NCBI GenBank assembly: GCA_020635995.1
Contig: JACJYS010000001.1
Span: 620,001-684,000 of the forward strand
Direction of reading: 5' to 3'
Source of the DNA: Chitinophagales bacterium
GTDB lineage: Bacteria > Bacteroidota > Bacteroidia > Chitinophagales > UBA8649
Length of the DNA: 64,000 nt
Part shown: positions 7,664-16,852 of the stretch, piece by piece
How the letters are laid out: each line of letters starts with the position of its first letter
Numbering within the stretch: position 1 is the stretch's first letter
Position numbers and translations under genes: made by a program
Notes under the pieces: generated by a model
Told to the model about the DNA's origin: nothing
The model's input: only the letters and a program-made list of their open reading frames with translations
Databases searched by the model: none

Positions 7664-8356
7664 ATGAAGAAAATTGGAATATTGTCTTTTGTGGTGCTTT
7701 TTATGGGCGGATTGTTTTTTCAATCTTGCGAAGAATTAAACAATTACCTTGGTGATGATACCGTGGCAGGATTAAAGCAAGCTCTTACTATAAGTACCGA
7801 TACTACTGTGGCACAAGGTGGTGTAGAAAATGGATTTTACCAAAATTTGGCAATTAAAATATTATTTCCGCAAGAAGCTCAAGAAATTTTAGATTATGTA
7901 GATGCTTATCCTGTATTAGGGATGGCTTTAGATGGTTTAACAGAAAATTTTGTGCACCGCATGAACCAAGCTGCCGAAAAAGCAACCCCTTTAGCTAAAG
8001 ATATTTTTGTAGAAACTATTACTAATATCACTTTTGATGATGCTTTAGGTATTTTAAACGGAGGCGATTATGCGGCTACTAATTTTTTAGAAAATAATGC
8101 TCGCCCGGCTTTGTACAATACCTTTAAACCTATAGTAGAAAGCAAAATAAGCGAAGTCGGAGCAGATAATATTTGGAGTCAAGTTACTACAAGCTATAAT
8201 ACGCTTAGCGGTCAGCAGGTAAATACCGATATAAATGACTACATAACTAACAAAGCTTTAGACGGAATTTTCTACTTAATAAGTCAAGAAGAAAAGAAAA
8301 TTAGAGAAGACCCATTGCATAGGGTTACAGAATTATTACAAAAAGTTTTTGGGTAG
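7664..8356 (+). CDS. DUF4197 domain lipoprotein
   Basis: The 230-residue product has a lipoprotein signal peptide with cysteine near residue 22 (FFQSCEEL). It shows the DUF4197 pattern along its whole length: GLKQALTISTDTTVAQGG, NLAIKILFP, MNQAAEKATPLAKDIF, ITFDDALGILNGGDYAAT, NKALDGIFYLI and the terminal LLQKVFG. DUF4197 proteins are exported or lipid-anchored in Gram-negative bacteria and have no established biochemical role. A -7 promoter element lies upstream. The gene is convergent with the TIGR02757 gene, 6 bases away. Confidence 0.88.
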   Translation: MKKIGILSFVVLFMGGLFFQSCEELNNYLGDDTVAGLKQALTISTDTTVAQGGVENGFYQNLAIKILFPQEAQEILDYVDAYPVLGMALDGLTENFVHRMNQAAEKATPLAKDIFVETITNITFDDALGILNGGDYAATNFLENNARPALYNTFKPIVESKISEVGADNIWSQVTTSYNTLSGQQVNTDINDYITNKALDGIFYLISQEEKKIREDPLHRVTELLQKVFG

Positions 8357-8362
8357 AAAACA

Positions 8363-9148
8363 CTATCCTTTTATAGTTTTTTCTTCAATTCCCAGTCCAA
8401 ACAGAGCAAAATCATATTTAACGGGGTCTGTTTTATCTATTTTTTTAAGATTCTCGGTTAGTTCAAGCACCGCTTTAAAATCTGTGGGTTTTCTTTTAAC
8501 CAATCCCAGTTTTTTAGCTTGTCTTTCCACATGAATATCTAAAGGACAGAGTAATTGGCTCGGCTTAATGTTTTTCCATAAGCCAAAGTCTATTCCTTTA
8601 TCATCTTCTCTTACCATCCACCTTAAATACATATTTAGTCTTTTGCATGCCGATTTTCTGGCAGGAGTGGCTATGTGTTTTCTTGTTCTTGCAGGGAAAA
8701 AATCAAGTGAAGTAAAGTAGTTGTGAAAATGTATAAGTGCATTTTCCACAGTTTTTTCTTTTGTAGAAAAATTTATAGTAAAAGCGGTTTCTAAACTTTC
8801 ATGTTTTTGATAATGCTGTTTTAAAAATGCAATGAAGTAGAGTAAATCTGTGGCGTTAAAAGTTCGGTGTTTAAAATTTAGAAAAGGTTTTAAATCTTCG
8901 TCTGAGTGGTTGATTATAAAATTGTAAGGATTGTTTTCAAAAAGTTCTACCAGTTTAAAACAATTGTTTATTATAGTTTTTCGTTGCCCCCAAGCTAAAG
9001 TGGCAGCAAATAAGCCCATAATTTCTATATCTTGTTTTTTACTAAATAAATGAGGTATCTGAATAGGGTCGTTATCTATAAAGTTAGGCTGATGATACCT
9101 ATGGTAAGCATCATTTAATAAATCAATAGTTTTTTGAGGTATTTGCAT
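8363..9148 (-). CDS. TIGR02757 family protein
   Basis: The 261-residue product matches the Bacteroidota/Spirochaetota family TIGR02757 (DUF2400). Visible family features are MGLFAATLAWGQRKTI near residue 45, RTFNATDLLYFIAFL near 95, NMYLRWMVREDDKGIDFGLW near 175 and LDIHVERQAKKLGL near 203. The helical pattern and the conserved His and Arg positions suggest a distant relation to helix-hairpin-helix DNA glycosylases. That is an inference, and the biochemical role is not established. The ATG at 9148 lies 12 bases from the intergenic repeat copy 9160-9288. Confidence 0.85.
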   Translation of the reverse strand: MQIPQKTIDLLNDAYHRYHQPNFIDNDPIQIPHLFSKKQDIEIMGLFAATLAWGQRKTIINNCFKLVELFENNPYNFIINHSDEDLKPFLNFKHRTFNATDLLYFIAFLKQHYQKHESLETAFTINFSTKEKTVENALIHFHNYFTSLDFFPARTRKHIATPARKSACKRLNMYLRWMVREDDKGIDFGLWKNIKPSQLLCPLDIHVERQAKKLGLVKRKPTDFKAVLELTENLKKIDKTDPVKYDFALFGLGIEEKTIKG

Positions 9149-9159
9149 GTTTAAATGTT

Positions 9160-9288
9160 ATACCAATCTGGTTAATTCAAAATAGTCCAATTTTTTTGGT
9201 TTTCTAATGGTAAAATGCCGTTAGATGAATATATTTAGTACAATGAGGCGTAGCCGATATTGGACTATTATATATTCCTAAACGGTAT
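9160..9288. repeat. Dispersed intergenic repeat (intact copy 2)
   Basis: This 129-bp unit starts ATACCAAT and ends CGGTAT. It contains AAAATAGTCCAAT near the left and ATTGGACTATTATATATTCC near the right, which are inverted to each other. It aligns with the joined halves of copy 1 (1721-1787 plus 2345-2405) and so shows what that site looked like before insertion. It fills the whole space between two genes and ends on the stop codon of the universal stress protein gene. Confidence 0.8.
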
Positions 9289-10109
9289 TAGTCATGCAAA
9301 ATTAGCATGGCTACATTAGTGTTTTCTGCCAGTTCTTTACTAAAACTTTTATGAAAAATTCTCTCAAAAAATGATTTATGTCGGTTTACACTAACTAAAC
9401 AGTCTATATCGTTTCTTTTTATAAAATCTTTTATCTCATCTAAGCTATTTTCGTTTTTTATAGTAGCAATATGCAGATTGGGCAGTTTAAAATAGGCTCT
9501 TAGTTCATTAAGTACTTTTTCTTTTTGCTCGTCTTTTACATCATCATTTTCTACATTAAAAGGGTATAGTTTTGCAGAGGTTTGCTCAAGTATGGCTCTT
9601 AATGGACTAAGCACTTCTTTGTTTACATTTCCTCTATAATCTACGCCTAAAGCTATTTCTTTAAATCCTTTATGGTTAAAATTTTCAGGGATAACATACA
9701 AAGGCACTTTTAAATTTAATATTAAATCGGAAGTATTGCTACCTACCAAAAGTTCTTTAACAGCGGTCATTCCTTTAGCTCCCACTACCACTCTAACTTC
9801 ATCGTCTTCTTCATCTATTAGAGTATTTACAGCTAATAAAACATCGCCAAAAAAGGCTTTAGTAGTTATTCTATCTGCTAAATCAGGGTAATTTTTAAAT
9901 AGCTCGTCTTTATAGTTAGCTAAATCTTCCATAGATTGTTTGTGCAATATATCGGACAAAGAAACTATAGATGCGGCACTTGTTCTGGGCGTTTTATAAG
10001 TGTTTAGTATTATAAAATTTGCATTTTCGTATTTGTAAAAATTCAATGCCCAATTAATGGCATGTTTAGAATTAACTGAAAAATCGGTAGGAAGAATTAC
10101 TGTTTTCAT
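9288..10109 (-). CDS. Universal stress protein, two-domain
   Basis: The 273-residue product has two tandem UspA folds, about residues 1-145 and 150-273. The first begins MKTVILPTDFSVNSKHAINW and carries the nucleotide-binding type motif G-x2-G (VVGAKGMTAV) followed by LLVGSNTSDLI. The second domain has a degenerate motif (VSVNRHKSFFERIFHKSFSKE). Tandem USPs of this kind are common in Bacteroidota and take part in general stress responses. The signal sensed is not visible in the sequence. A perfect TAACTTTG -7 element precedes the ATG. Confidence 0.9.
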   Translation of the reverse strand: MKTVILPTDFSVNSKHAINWALNFYKYENANFIILNTYKTPRTSAASIVSLSDILHKQSMEDLANYKDELFKNYPDLADRITTKAFFGDVLLAVNTLIDEEDDEVRVVVGAKGMTAVKELLVGSNTSDLILNLKVPLYVIPENFNHKGFKEIALGVDYRGNVNKEVLSPLRAILEQTSAKLYPFNVENDDVKDEQKEKVLNELRAYFKLPNLHIATIKNENSLDEIKDFIKRNDIDCLVSVNRHKSFFERIFHKSFSKELAENTNVAMLILHD

Positions 10110-10128
10110 CTGTATTAAAATTATATAA

Positions 10129-10136
10129 CAAAGTTA
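10129..10136 (-). promoter_or_regulatory. -7 promoter element for the universal stress protein gene
   Basis: TAACTTTG on the minus strand is an exact TAnnTTTG match, 19 bases before the ATG at 10109. Confidence 0.55.
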
Positions 10137-10179
10137 CGAAATTTTAGGGGGAAAACTGTGGTTTAGTGTTTTATTTGGG

Positions 10180-11238
10180 TTAAGTTTTTTTGGCTACAGA
10201 GTTTACTTCTAACTCTTCAAATTCAAACTCCGGTTTTTCAATAAAAAGATTGCCTTCTATAGTTTCCAGTTTGTTAATTGTGGCTTTTATAGCGTGTTCA
10301 GATTCATCTATTCCTATCCAATTTCTACCATTTGTTTGAGCTGCTTTTAAAGTAGTACCAGAACCACAAAAACAGTCAAGTACAATACTTTTTTCATTTG
10401 AAGAAGTTCGGATAATTAAATCTAATAAATCGGCATTTTTTTCAGTTGGATACGTTGGATATTGTGGGTCTTTATATTCCCAAATATCTTGAACTCTTTT
10501 TCCTTCTCTTTCGTCTGCAAAAATTATTTTTCTTGGATTTCCCGTTGATGACCACTCTATTAAACTCTCTTTATCCCATCGCTCTAATGTTTCTACGTCT
10601 GTTCTCCAATGTCTTCCTTTTGGCGGTAAAATACCTTTAAAAGGCTGATTTGATTTGCCGGTTTCAGTTTCACCCGGTGCGTGAATAGGAACAGTTGTAT
10701 ATCTTCTTCCTTGTTTATTTGTTTTTGGGAATAGCTTTTCTAAATCTTTCTCGGTATATTTTTCTCTTGGCTCATTCCAAATTGGGGTGCTTGATTTTGT
10801 ATAAAAAAGAATTAAATCTTTTACATTTCCGTAACCAATTCTATTGAAATTTTTTGGATTGCATTTTACTCTTGTAATATCATTTCTAAAATTTTCTATA
10901 CCAAAAACTTCGTCCATTACTACTTTTACATAGTGACCAATTTTATAATCTATATGTAAATAAATAGAACCTTGTTCAGATAGTAATTCTTTTAGCAAAA
11001 TAAGTCGCTTTTTTATGAAATCTAAAAAATCATCTCCGATTAATTTATCGGAATATGCTATATCGCCATTTTTTGAGTTACTAATTGTAGAAGCTCTTCC
11101 GTCTGTAATAGTAAAGTTGCCTCCCGTAGCAAAAGGTGGGTCAATATAAACTAAATCTATCTTACCTTTTAAATCTCTCTCATTCAGCAAGTAATTTAGC
11201 CCTTCAATATTATCGGATTTTATAAGTAAGTTCTTCAT
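10180..11238 (-). CDS. Type II site-specific DNA methyltransferase (beta class, N6-adenine or N4-cytosine)
   Basis: The 352-residue product has the amino-methyltransferase motif IV as D33-P-P-F36 near the N-terminus. The S-adenosylmethionine-binding motif I is near the C-terminus (LDCFCGSGTTLKAA, about residue 290). This order defines the beta class, whose members methylate adenine N6 or cytosine N4. The gene starts 3 bases after the stop of the restriction endonuclease-like gene, so the two form a type II restriction-modification operon with R before M. The target site cannot be read from sequence. Length and motifs look intact, so it is probably active. Confidence 0.88.
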   Translation of the reverse strand: MKNLLIKSDNIEGLNYLLNERDLKGKIDLVYIDPPFATGGNFTITDGRASTISNSKNGDIAYSDKLIGDDFLDFIKKRLILLKELLSEQGSIYLHIDYKIGHYVKVVMDEVFGIENFRNDITRVKCNPKNFNRIGYGNVKDLILFYTKSSTPIWNEPREKYTEKDLEKLFPKTNKQGRRYTTVPIHAPGETETGKSNQPFKGILPPKGRHWRTDVETLERWDKESLIEWSSTGNPRKIIFADEREGKRVQDIWEYKDPQYPTYPTEKNADLLDLIIRTSSNEKSIVLDCFCGSGTTLKAAQTNGRNWIGIDESEHAIKATINKLETIEGNLFIEKPEFEFEELEVNSVAKKT

Positions 11239-11241
11239 AAA

Positions 11242-12024
11242 CTATATTTGATAGAGAAATTCTCTTAAAACAAGAGCACTCATTATATTGTAATCTTTAT
11301 AAGTTTCGGTAATTTTAGTATAATAAGGGCTTTTTTCTTTTAACCAAGGAATTCCATCAATAATACCTATAGCTATCGCATTATTAATTTCATTTGTAAT
11401 AGTAGTAATAACATCTGTAAATGCAGTTCCTTGATTACCTCCTACAGCACTAATAAATTTAGTTTCAGCAATAACATATTTACCATTAAATCTTCCAACA
11501 AAATCTAAACCTTTATTCTTGGTATAACCAAAATTTTCTCTTGCAAACTTTGTTAATAATTTACCTCCTCCTTTTAGTATAGCATTATCTTTTGAGTCAA
11601 TAAATTTTGATAATTCAATTGGTTTAACTCCAAGTACTCCTTTATTTAACCAATCTGAAAATTTTCCTCCCATTTGAGTGTTAGTTTCTTTCGGCTCTGT
11701 ACATTTCTCATATAATTTTGAAAGTCCTATTTGATATATATTTCCCGCTAAACGATTAATAGTTTGAGGGTTTCTATCAATGCTATTGCTATCCATTCTT
11801 AAAAATGAAACATAGCTATCCTTAACAGGAAACCTTTCAAGCAAAAGCAAATTTTTTATTAGCTCTTTGTTGTTTTGTTCATTAAAAGATTTTTCAATTT
11901 TTTGCCAAATCTTTTTATCTACATTTCTTATTCCATTAGGAATTGTTGGATAAACTTGAAACAAATCGTCCAAATAAGACCTTTGATTTGCATATTCAAT
12001 ACTTAATTTAGTCCATTTATTCAT
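11242..12024 (-). CDS. Probable type II restriction endonuclease
   Basis: From the ATG at 12024 the product is 260 residues. A TATTTTTG -7 element ends 4 bases upstream, which supports this start over the longer frame. The likely PD-(D/E)xK core is GLDF followed by VIAETKF: an aspartate in a beta strand, then E-T-K in the next strand. Immediate linkage to the beta-class methyltransferase strongly supports a cognate endonuclease. The N-terminal tract ANQRSYLDDL recalls the Tsp45I family (GTSAC), but this is from memory and unverified. Specificity is therefore open. No vsr or controller gene is seen. Confidence 0.72.
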   Translation of the reverse strand: MNKWTKLSIEYANQRSYLDDLFQVYPTIPNGIRNVDKKIWQKIEKSFNEQNNKELIKNLLLLERFPVKDSYVSFLRMDSNSIDRNPQTINRLAGNIYQIGLSKLYEKCTEPKETNTQMGGKFSDWLNKGVLGVKPIELSKFIDSKDNAILKGGGKLLTKFARENFGYTKNKGLDFVGRFNGKYVIAETKFISAVGGNQGTAFTDVITTITNEINNAIAIGIIDGIPWLKEKSPYYTKITETYKDYNIMSALVLREFLYQI

Positions 12025-12028
12025 TTTA

Positions 12029-12036
12029 CAAAAATA
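12029..12036 (-). promoter_or_regulatory. -7 promoter element for the restriction-modification operon
   Basis: TATTTTTG on the minus strand is an exact TAnnTTTG match that ends 4 bases before the ATG at 12024. The transcript would begin at or very near the start codon (leaderless). Confidence 0.55.
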
Positions 12037-12107
12037 ACAATTATTAGGAATTGGTTTTTTATGGGACATAATATTCAGTTGAAACCAATAGACCAGCATA
12101 TTTTTTT

Positions 12108-13742
12108 TTACCCCAAATACTTAGCTACTATAGGCATTCTTCTTCCCATGCCAAAAGATTTGGTGCTAATACGCAACACCGGAGCCATTTGATGACGTTT
12201 CCATTCACTCATGTTTACCAACTTTAGCACTCGGTTTACTAATTTTTCATCGTAACCCATTGCTATTATCTCTTTTGGTCCCTGCTGTTTTTCTATATAT
12301 TGGTACAATACCGCATCTAATAAATCATAATCGGGTAAGCTATCGCTGTCTTTTTGGTCTGGTCGCAGCTCTGCCGAAGGAGCTTTTGTTATAATATTTT
12401 TAGGTATTATTTCTTTATTTCTATTAATGTATTCAGCAAGTTCATAAACTAAATTTTTATATAAATCACCTATTACAGAAAGTCCGCCACACATATCGCC
12501 ATATAGCGTGCCATAGCCCACAGCCGCTTCACTTTTATTAGTGGTGTTAAGCAATATATATCCCAATTTATTAGACATTGCCATTAGCGTTAAACCCCTT
12601 AACCGTGCTTGTATATTTTCTTCTGTTACATCTGCTTCCTTTCCTTCAAAATGCGGATTTAGGTTTTTCTCCACTTCGTAATACATATCTTTTATAGGTA
12701 TTATTTTATATGGCGAATTTAAGTTTTTTACCATTTGCAAAGAATCATCTACCGAGTGGTTGCTACTATACTGCGAAGGCATTAAAACAGAAAGTACATT
12801 TTCGTTGCCTAAAGCTTCTACGGTAAGAGCTAAAACCAAAGCCGAATCTATACCTCCCGATAAACCTAAAACGGCTTTTTTAAAACCTAATTTTTGAAAA
12901 TAATTTTTAATTCCAGAAACTAAAGCCTTATGAATACGCTCTATTTTTGAAGTGTTTTGCTCTTGTATAGGCAGTTTATTTATTTCTGCCACATCAACTA
13001 TTTCTATACTTTCTTCAAAATAATTTAACTCTTTTACTATTTCTCCTTTGCTATTGCTGACCAGAGAACCTCCATCAAAAATTAATTCGGTTTGAGCACC
13101 CACATGGTTTACATATATTAATGGAATACCGTAGCGTTTTGAGTTGGCTTTAACTATATTTTTTCTGCTTTCTGCCTGTGTATAGCTAAATGGAGATGCC
13201 GATAAATTTAGGATTAAATCTGCTTTTTGCTGTATCAAAATGTCCATAGGACAAATGGTATATAATGGGTTTTCATTAGCTATATTCCATATATCTTCAC
13301 AGATGGTTAAAGCTATTTTTTTTCCTTTAAATTCTACAACGCTAAACTCTTTTGCCGGTTCAAAATATCGGTATTCATCAAATACGTCATAAGTAGGCAG
13401 TAGTGCTTTGTGTGCCACATACTGCACTTCATTTTTATAAATAAAATAAGCTGCATTAAATAAATCTTTGCCTTCAATATTTGGGTTAACAGCGGGAGCA
13501 CCTACTACTACGGCAATTTCGTTAGTTAAAGATTTTATTTTGTCTATTACTTCATTGCTTCTATTTATAAAATCACTAAATTCTAAAAAATCTCTTGGAG
13601 GATAGCCCGTAATAGAAAGTTCGCCAAATAAAATTAGTTCAGCACCTTTGGTTTGAGCTTCTATAATAGCGTTTTTAATTTTAATAAAATTTTTATCAAA
13701 ATCTCCAATTATATAATTAAGCTGTGCTAATGCAATTTTCAT
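12108..13742 (-). CDS. nadE: NAD+ synthase, glutamine-dependent
   Basis: The 544-residue product joins an N-terminal carbon-nitrogen hydrolase (glutaminase) domain to an ATP-pyrophosphatase synthase domain. Catalytic triad candidates are E41, K112 and C148 (TICEDIW). The PP-loop is S295-G-G-I-D-S300. The enzyme amidates nicotinic acid adenine dinucleotide to NAD+, using ammonia released from glutamine, in the last step of NAD synthesis in the cytosol. The ATG at 13742 lies 3 bases after the stop of the SDR gene, so they are co-transcribed. The restriction-modification genes follow downstream with their own promoter. Confidence 0.95.
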   Translation of the reverse strand: MKIALAQLNYIIGDFDKNFIKIKNAIIEAQTKGAELILFGELSITGYPPRDFLEFSDFINRSNEVIDKIKSLTNEIAVVVGAPAVNPNIEGKDLFNAAYFIYKNEVQYVAHKALLPTYDVFDEYRYFEPAKEFSVVEFKGKKIALTICEDIWNIANENPLYTICPMDILIQQKADLILNLSASPFSYTQAESRKNIVKANSKRYGIPLIYVNHVGAQTELIFDGGSLVSNSKGEIVKELNYFEESIEIVDVAEINKLPIQEQNTSKIERIHKALVSGIKNYFQKLGFKKAVLGLSGGIDSALVLALTVEALGNENVLSVLMPSQYSSNHSVDDSLQMVKNLNSPYKIIPIKDMYYEVEKNLNPHFEGKEADVTEENIQARLRGLTLMAMSNKLGYILLNTTNKSEAAVGYGTLYGDMCGGLSVIGDLYKNLVYELAEYINRNKEIIPKNIITKAPSAELRPDQKDSDSLPDYDLLDAVLYQYIEKQQGPKEIIAMGYDEKLVNRVLKLVNMSEWKRHQMAPVLRISTKSFGMGRRMPIVAKYLG

Positions 13743-13745
13743 AAA

Positions 13746-14501
13746 TTATGCGTTCTTTAGTGTTATATATGAGTTAGCTTGTGCCGTTGCAGTAAGTACC
13801 ACATCGTTTAAATTTACATGCTTTGGAGTGGTGGCAGCATAATATATTACATCGGCTACATCTTCGGCATACAGTGGTGTAAAACCTTTGTAAACATCAT
13901 CTGCTTTGCTTTTATCGCCCTTAAAGCGTACTGTAGAAAACTCAGTATCTACCATGCCCGGAGCTATTGAGGTAACTTTTATCTCGTAAGGCAATAAATC
14001 TATTCTCATTCCTTTAGTTAAGGCATCTACTGCGTGCTTAGTGGCACAATACACATGCCCTCCGGGATATACTTCTTTGGCGGCAGTGCTACTTAAATTT
14101 ATAATGTGCCCGCCTCCGTTTTTCTTCATTAATTCTACTATTGGTTTAGTAATATATAGCAAACCTTTAACATTGGTATCTATCATGGTTTCAAAATCTG
14201 AAATATCAGCATTGTCAAAAGTTTCTTTACCTAATGCTAAGCCTGCGTTATTTACTAAAACATCTATTTTTTGCCATTTTCCTTTTAACGATTTTACAGC
14301 TTGATTAACCGCTTCTTTATTTTGAATATCAAAAGATAAAACCAAGACTTCAACATTGTATTTTGCCTCAATTTCTTGTTTTAGCTGGTCTAATTTTTCT
14401 TTTCTTCTTCCGGTAATAATAAGTTGATGCCCATTTTTAGCAAAGTGTAAAGCTGTAGCTTTCCCTATTCCCGAAGTGGCACCCGTAATACATACTATCA
14501 T
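13746..14501 (-). CDS. SDR family NAD(P)-dependent oxidoreductase
   Basis: This 251-residue classical short-chain dehydrogenase has the Rossmann motif T6-G-A-T-S-G-I-G13, NNAG near residue 84, catalytic S138 and the Y151-x3-K155 pair (YCATK). The GRRKEK segment after strand 2 suggests NADP(H) preference. The closest recognisable subgroup is YdfG-like (3-hydroxy acid or serine dehydrogenase), but the substrate is not determined. It is the first gene of an operon with nadE, with 3 bases between them. A near-consensus -7 element (TACCTTTA) lies upstream. Confidence 0.88.
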   Translation of the reverse strand: MIVCITGATSGIGKATALHFAKNGHQLIITGRRKEKLDQLKQEIEAKYNVEVLVLSFDIQNKEAVNQAVKSLKGKWQKIDVLVNNAGLALGKETFDNADISDFETMIDTNVKGLLYITKPIVELMKKNGGGHIINLSSTAAKEVYPGGHVYCATKHAVDALTKGMRIDLLPYEIKVTSIAPGMVDTEFSTVRFKGDKSKADDVYKGFTPLYAEDVADVIYYAATTPKHVNLNDVVLTATAQANSYITLKNA

Positions 14502-14558
14502 TTTTCGTATTTTTTGTAAAGGTAATTATTAGAATTGAGATGAGAGAATTTGGCATTG

Positions 14559-14588
14559 ATACCGCTTAAGAATATATAATAGTTTAAT
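14559..14588. repeat. Fragment of the dispersed intergenic repeat (reverse orientation)
   Basis: ATACCGCTTAAGAATATATA followed by ATAGTTTAAT matches the reverse complement of the right end of the 9160-9288 repeat with a few changes. The left half is absent, so it is a degraded copy. Confidence 0.5.
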
Positions 14589-14670
14589 GTTGACTTTTCA
14601 TTTTAGTAATGAATATATTATATACTGTAAATTAAATAAATATATTGTTGTTCTGTTAATATCTAATATC

Positions 14671-16677
14671 TTAATTATCAATACTATTTATCAACTTCTC
14701 CAGCATTTCAATAGCCGCCACCGGAATTTTTGTACCCGGTCCAAATACAAAACTCACTCCTGCATCATACAAAAACTGATAATCTTGCTGAGGAATTACT
14801 CCTCCTGCTATTACCATAATATCTGCTCTATCTAATTTTTTAAGCTCTGCTATTACTTGTGGTATTAAAGTCTTATGTCCGTTAGCCAAACTGCTAATTC
14901 CTAACACATGCACATCATTTTCAGCAGCTTGCCGTGCCACTTCTTTAGGTGTTTGAAACAATGGTCCTATATCTACATCAAAACCAATGTCGGCATAGCC
15001 TGTGGCTACCACTTTAGCTCCGCGGTCGTGTCCGTCTTGTCCCATTTTTGCCACCAATATTCTAGGTCGTCTGCCTTCTTTTTCGGCAAATTTATCAGAT
15101 AGCTGGCGTGCTTTTTCAAAATTTTTATCTTTTTCCATTTTACTAGAATATACTCCCGAAATACTATTAATTACAGCTTTGTACCTACCAAAAACATTTT
15201 CTAAAGCTAAGGAAATTTCTCCTAACGTAGCTCTTTTTTCTGTTGCATCTACAGCTAAATCCAATAAATTTCCAGTATCATTTTTAGCAGCTTTTTCTAA
15301 TTTTAATAGTGCTTCTTTTACCTCATTATCATTTCGTTCTTGCTTAATTTTGTTTAAGCGATTTATTTGAGATTTTCTAACTTCATTATTGTCTATTTCC
15401 AGTATCTCAAAGTTTTGTTTTTCGTCAGTTAAATAGTTATTTACGCCTACTATAGTTTCTTTTCCGCTATCTATCCCTGCTTGTTTTTTAGCAGATGCTT
15501 CTTCTATTCTCATTTTGGGCAAGCCACTTTCTATAGCTTTGCTCATTCCGCCCAGTTCTTCTACTTCTTGTATTAATTCCCACGCATCTTCAATTAATTT
15601 TTCGGTTAATTCTTCTACGTAAGTAGCTCCACCCCATGGGTCAACAGCTTTAGTAATTTCCGTTTCTTGTTGAATATATTTTTGTGTATTTCTCGCTATT
15701 CTTGCCGAAAAATCGGTGGGCAAAGCTATAGCTTCATCAAAAGAATTGGTGTGAAGAGATTGCGTTCCTCCAAAAACAGCACTTAGTGCTTCAATGGTTG
15801 TTCGTGCCACATTATTATAAGCATCTTGCTCGGTTAAACTATACCCCGAAGTTTGACAATGCGTACGCAAAGCCATTGATTTTTCATTTTTAGGATTGAA
15901 TTGCTTTACAATTTTTGCCCACAAAACTCTTGCCGCACGCATTTTAGCTATTTCCTTAAAATGATTCATTCCTATTGCCCAAAAGAAAGATAAACGCGGA
16001 GCAAAATCATCTATATTTAAGCCGGCTTCAATGCCCGTTTTTAAGTATTCTAAACCATCTGCTAAGGTATAAGCCAGCTCAATTTCTGGCGTAGCTCCAG
16101 CTTCTTGCATGTGGTAGCCACTTATAGAAATAGAATTAAATTTAGGCATATTTTGAGCTGTATATTTAAAAATATCGCCAATAATTCTCATGCTATGTTT
16201 AGGTGGATATATATAGGTATTTCGTACCATAAACTCTTTTAAAATATCGTTTTGAATAGTGCCCGATAGTTTTTCTAAATCTACACCTTGTTCTTTGGCG
16301 GCTACAATGTAAAACGCCATAATAGGTAGCACCGCACCATTCATGGTCATAGAAACCGACATTTTGTCTAAAGGAATACCGTCAAACAGTATTTTCATGT
16401 CTTCAACAGAATCTATGGCAACGCCTGCCATACCTACATCACCTTGCACACGCTCATGGTCGCTATCATAACCACGATGTGTGGCTAAATCAAAAGCTAC
16501 GGATAAACCTTTTTGCCCTGCGGCTAAATTTCTTCTATAAAAAGCATTGCTTTCTTCTGCTGTTGAAAATCCAGCGTATTGTCTAATGGTCCAAGGGCGT
16601 ATAGCGTACATGGTACTATAAGGACCTCTTAAATAAGGAGGAATGCCTGCGGCAAACTCATTCAATTGTTGACTCAT
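14671..16677 (-). CDS. scpA: Methylmalonyl-CoA mutase, catalytic subunit
   Basis: The 668-residue product has the complete TIM-barrel substrate domain ([31 protein letters not shown] and [10 protein letters not shown] tracts). A C-terminal adenosylcobalamin-binding domain carries the DxHxxG motif, GQDGHDRG near residue 549. It interconverts methylmalonyl-CoA and succinyl-CoA. Compared with E. coli Sbm (about 714 residues) it lacks roughly 45 N-terminal residues. An in-frame stop directly precedes the ATG and a TAACTTTG -7 element ends 6 bases upstream, so the short form seems real. No small subunit, epimerase or MeaB gene is adjacent; a homodimer is likely. Confidence 0.93.
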   Translation of the reverse strand: MSQQLNEFAAGIPPYLRGPYSTMYAIRPWTIRQYAGFSTAEESNAFYRRNLAAGQKGLSVAFDLATHRGYDSDHERVQGDVGMAGVAIDSVEDMKILFDGIPLDKMSVSMTMNGAVLPIMAFYIVAAKEQGVDLEKLSGTIQNDILKEFMVRNTYIYPPKHSMRIIGDIFKYTAQNMPKFNSISISGYHMQEAGATPEIELAYTLADGLEYLKTGIEAGLNIDDFAPRLSFFWAIGMNHFKEIAKMRAARVLWAKIVKQFNPKNEKSMALRTHCQTSGYSLTEQDAYNNVARTTIEALSAVFGGTQSLHTNSFDEAIALPTDFSARIARNTQKYIQQETEITKAVDPWGGATYVEELTEKLIEDAWELIQEVEELGGMSKAIESGLPKMRIEEASAKKQAGIDSGKETIVGVNNYLTDEKQNFEILEIDNNEVRKSQINRLNKIKQERNDNEVKEALLKLEKAAKNDTGNLLDLAVDATEKRATLGEISLALENVFGRYKAVINSISGVYSSKMEKDKNFEKARQLSDKFAEKEGRRPRILVAKMGQDGHDRGAKVVATGYADIGFDVDIGPLFQTPKEVARQAAENDVHVLGISSLANGHKTLIPQVIAELKKLDRADIMVIAGGVIPQQDYQFLYDAGVSFVFGPGTKIPVAAIEMLEKLINSIDN

Positions 16678-16683
16678 ACACTA

Positions 16684-16691
16684 CAAAGTTA
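16684..16691 (-). promoter_or_regulatory. -7 promoter element for methylmalonyl-CoA mutase
   Basis: TAACTTTG on the minus strand is an exact TAnnTTTG match that ends 6 bases before the ATG at 16677, which implies a leaderless or nearly leaderless mRNA. Confidence 0.55.
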
Positions 16692-16808
16692 ATGATTTTG
16701 GAGAATTAGTGCGTTAGTTGATTAGCTAATGGTATGTGCAAGTGTCAAATTCTATATTGAAAAACCAACCAAAGACTAACGACTACTAACGAATATCTGA
16801 TTGCTCTC

Positions 16809-16852
16809 GCAAAGACACTAAGAAAAAAATTAATAATAGAGTAGAATGTTTC
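16809..16852. repeat. 44-bp direct repeat, copy 1
   Basis: The 44 bases beginning GCAAAGACACTAAGAAAAAA and ending GTAGAATGTTTC are identical to 17376-17419. The two copies bracket the small secreted-protein gene, whose stop codon uses the last base of this copy. Confidence 0.9.
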
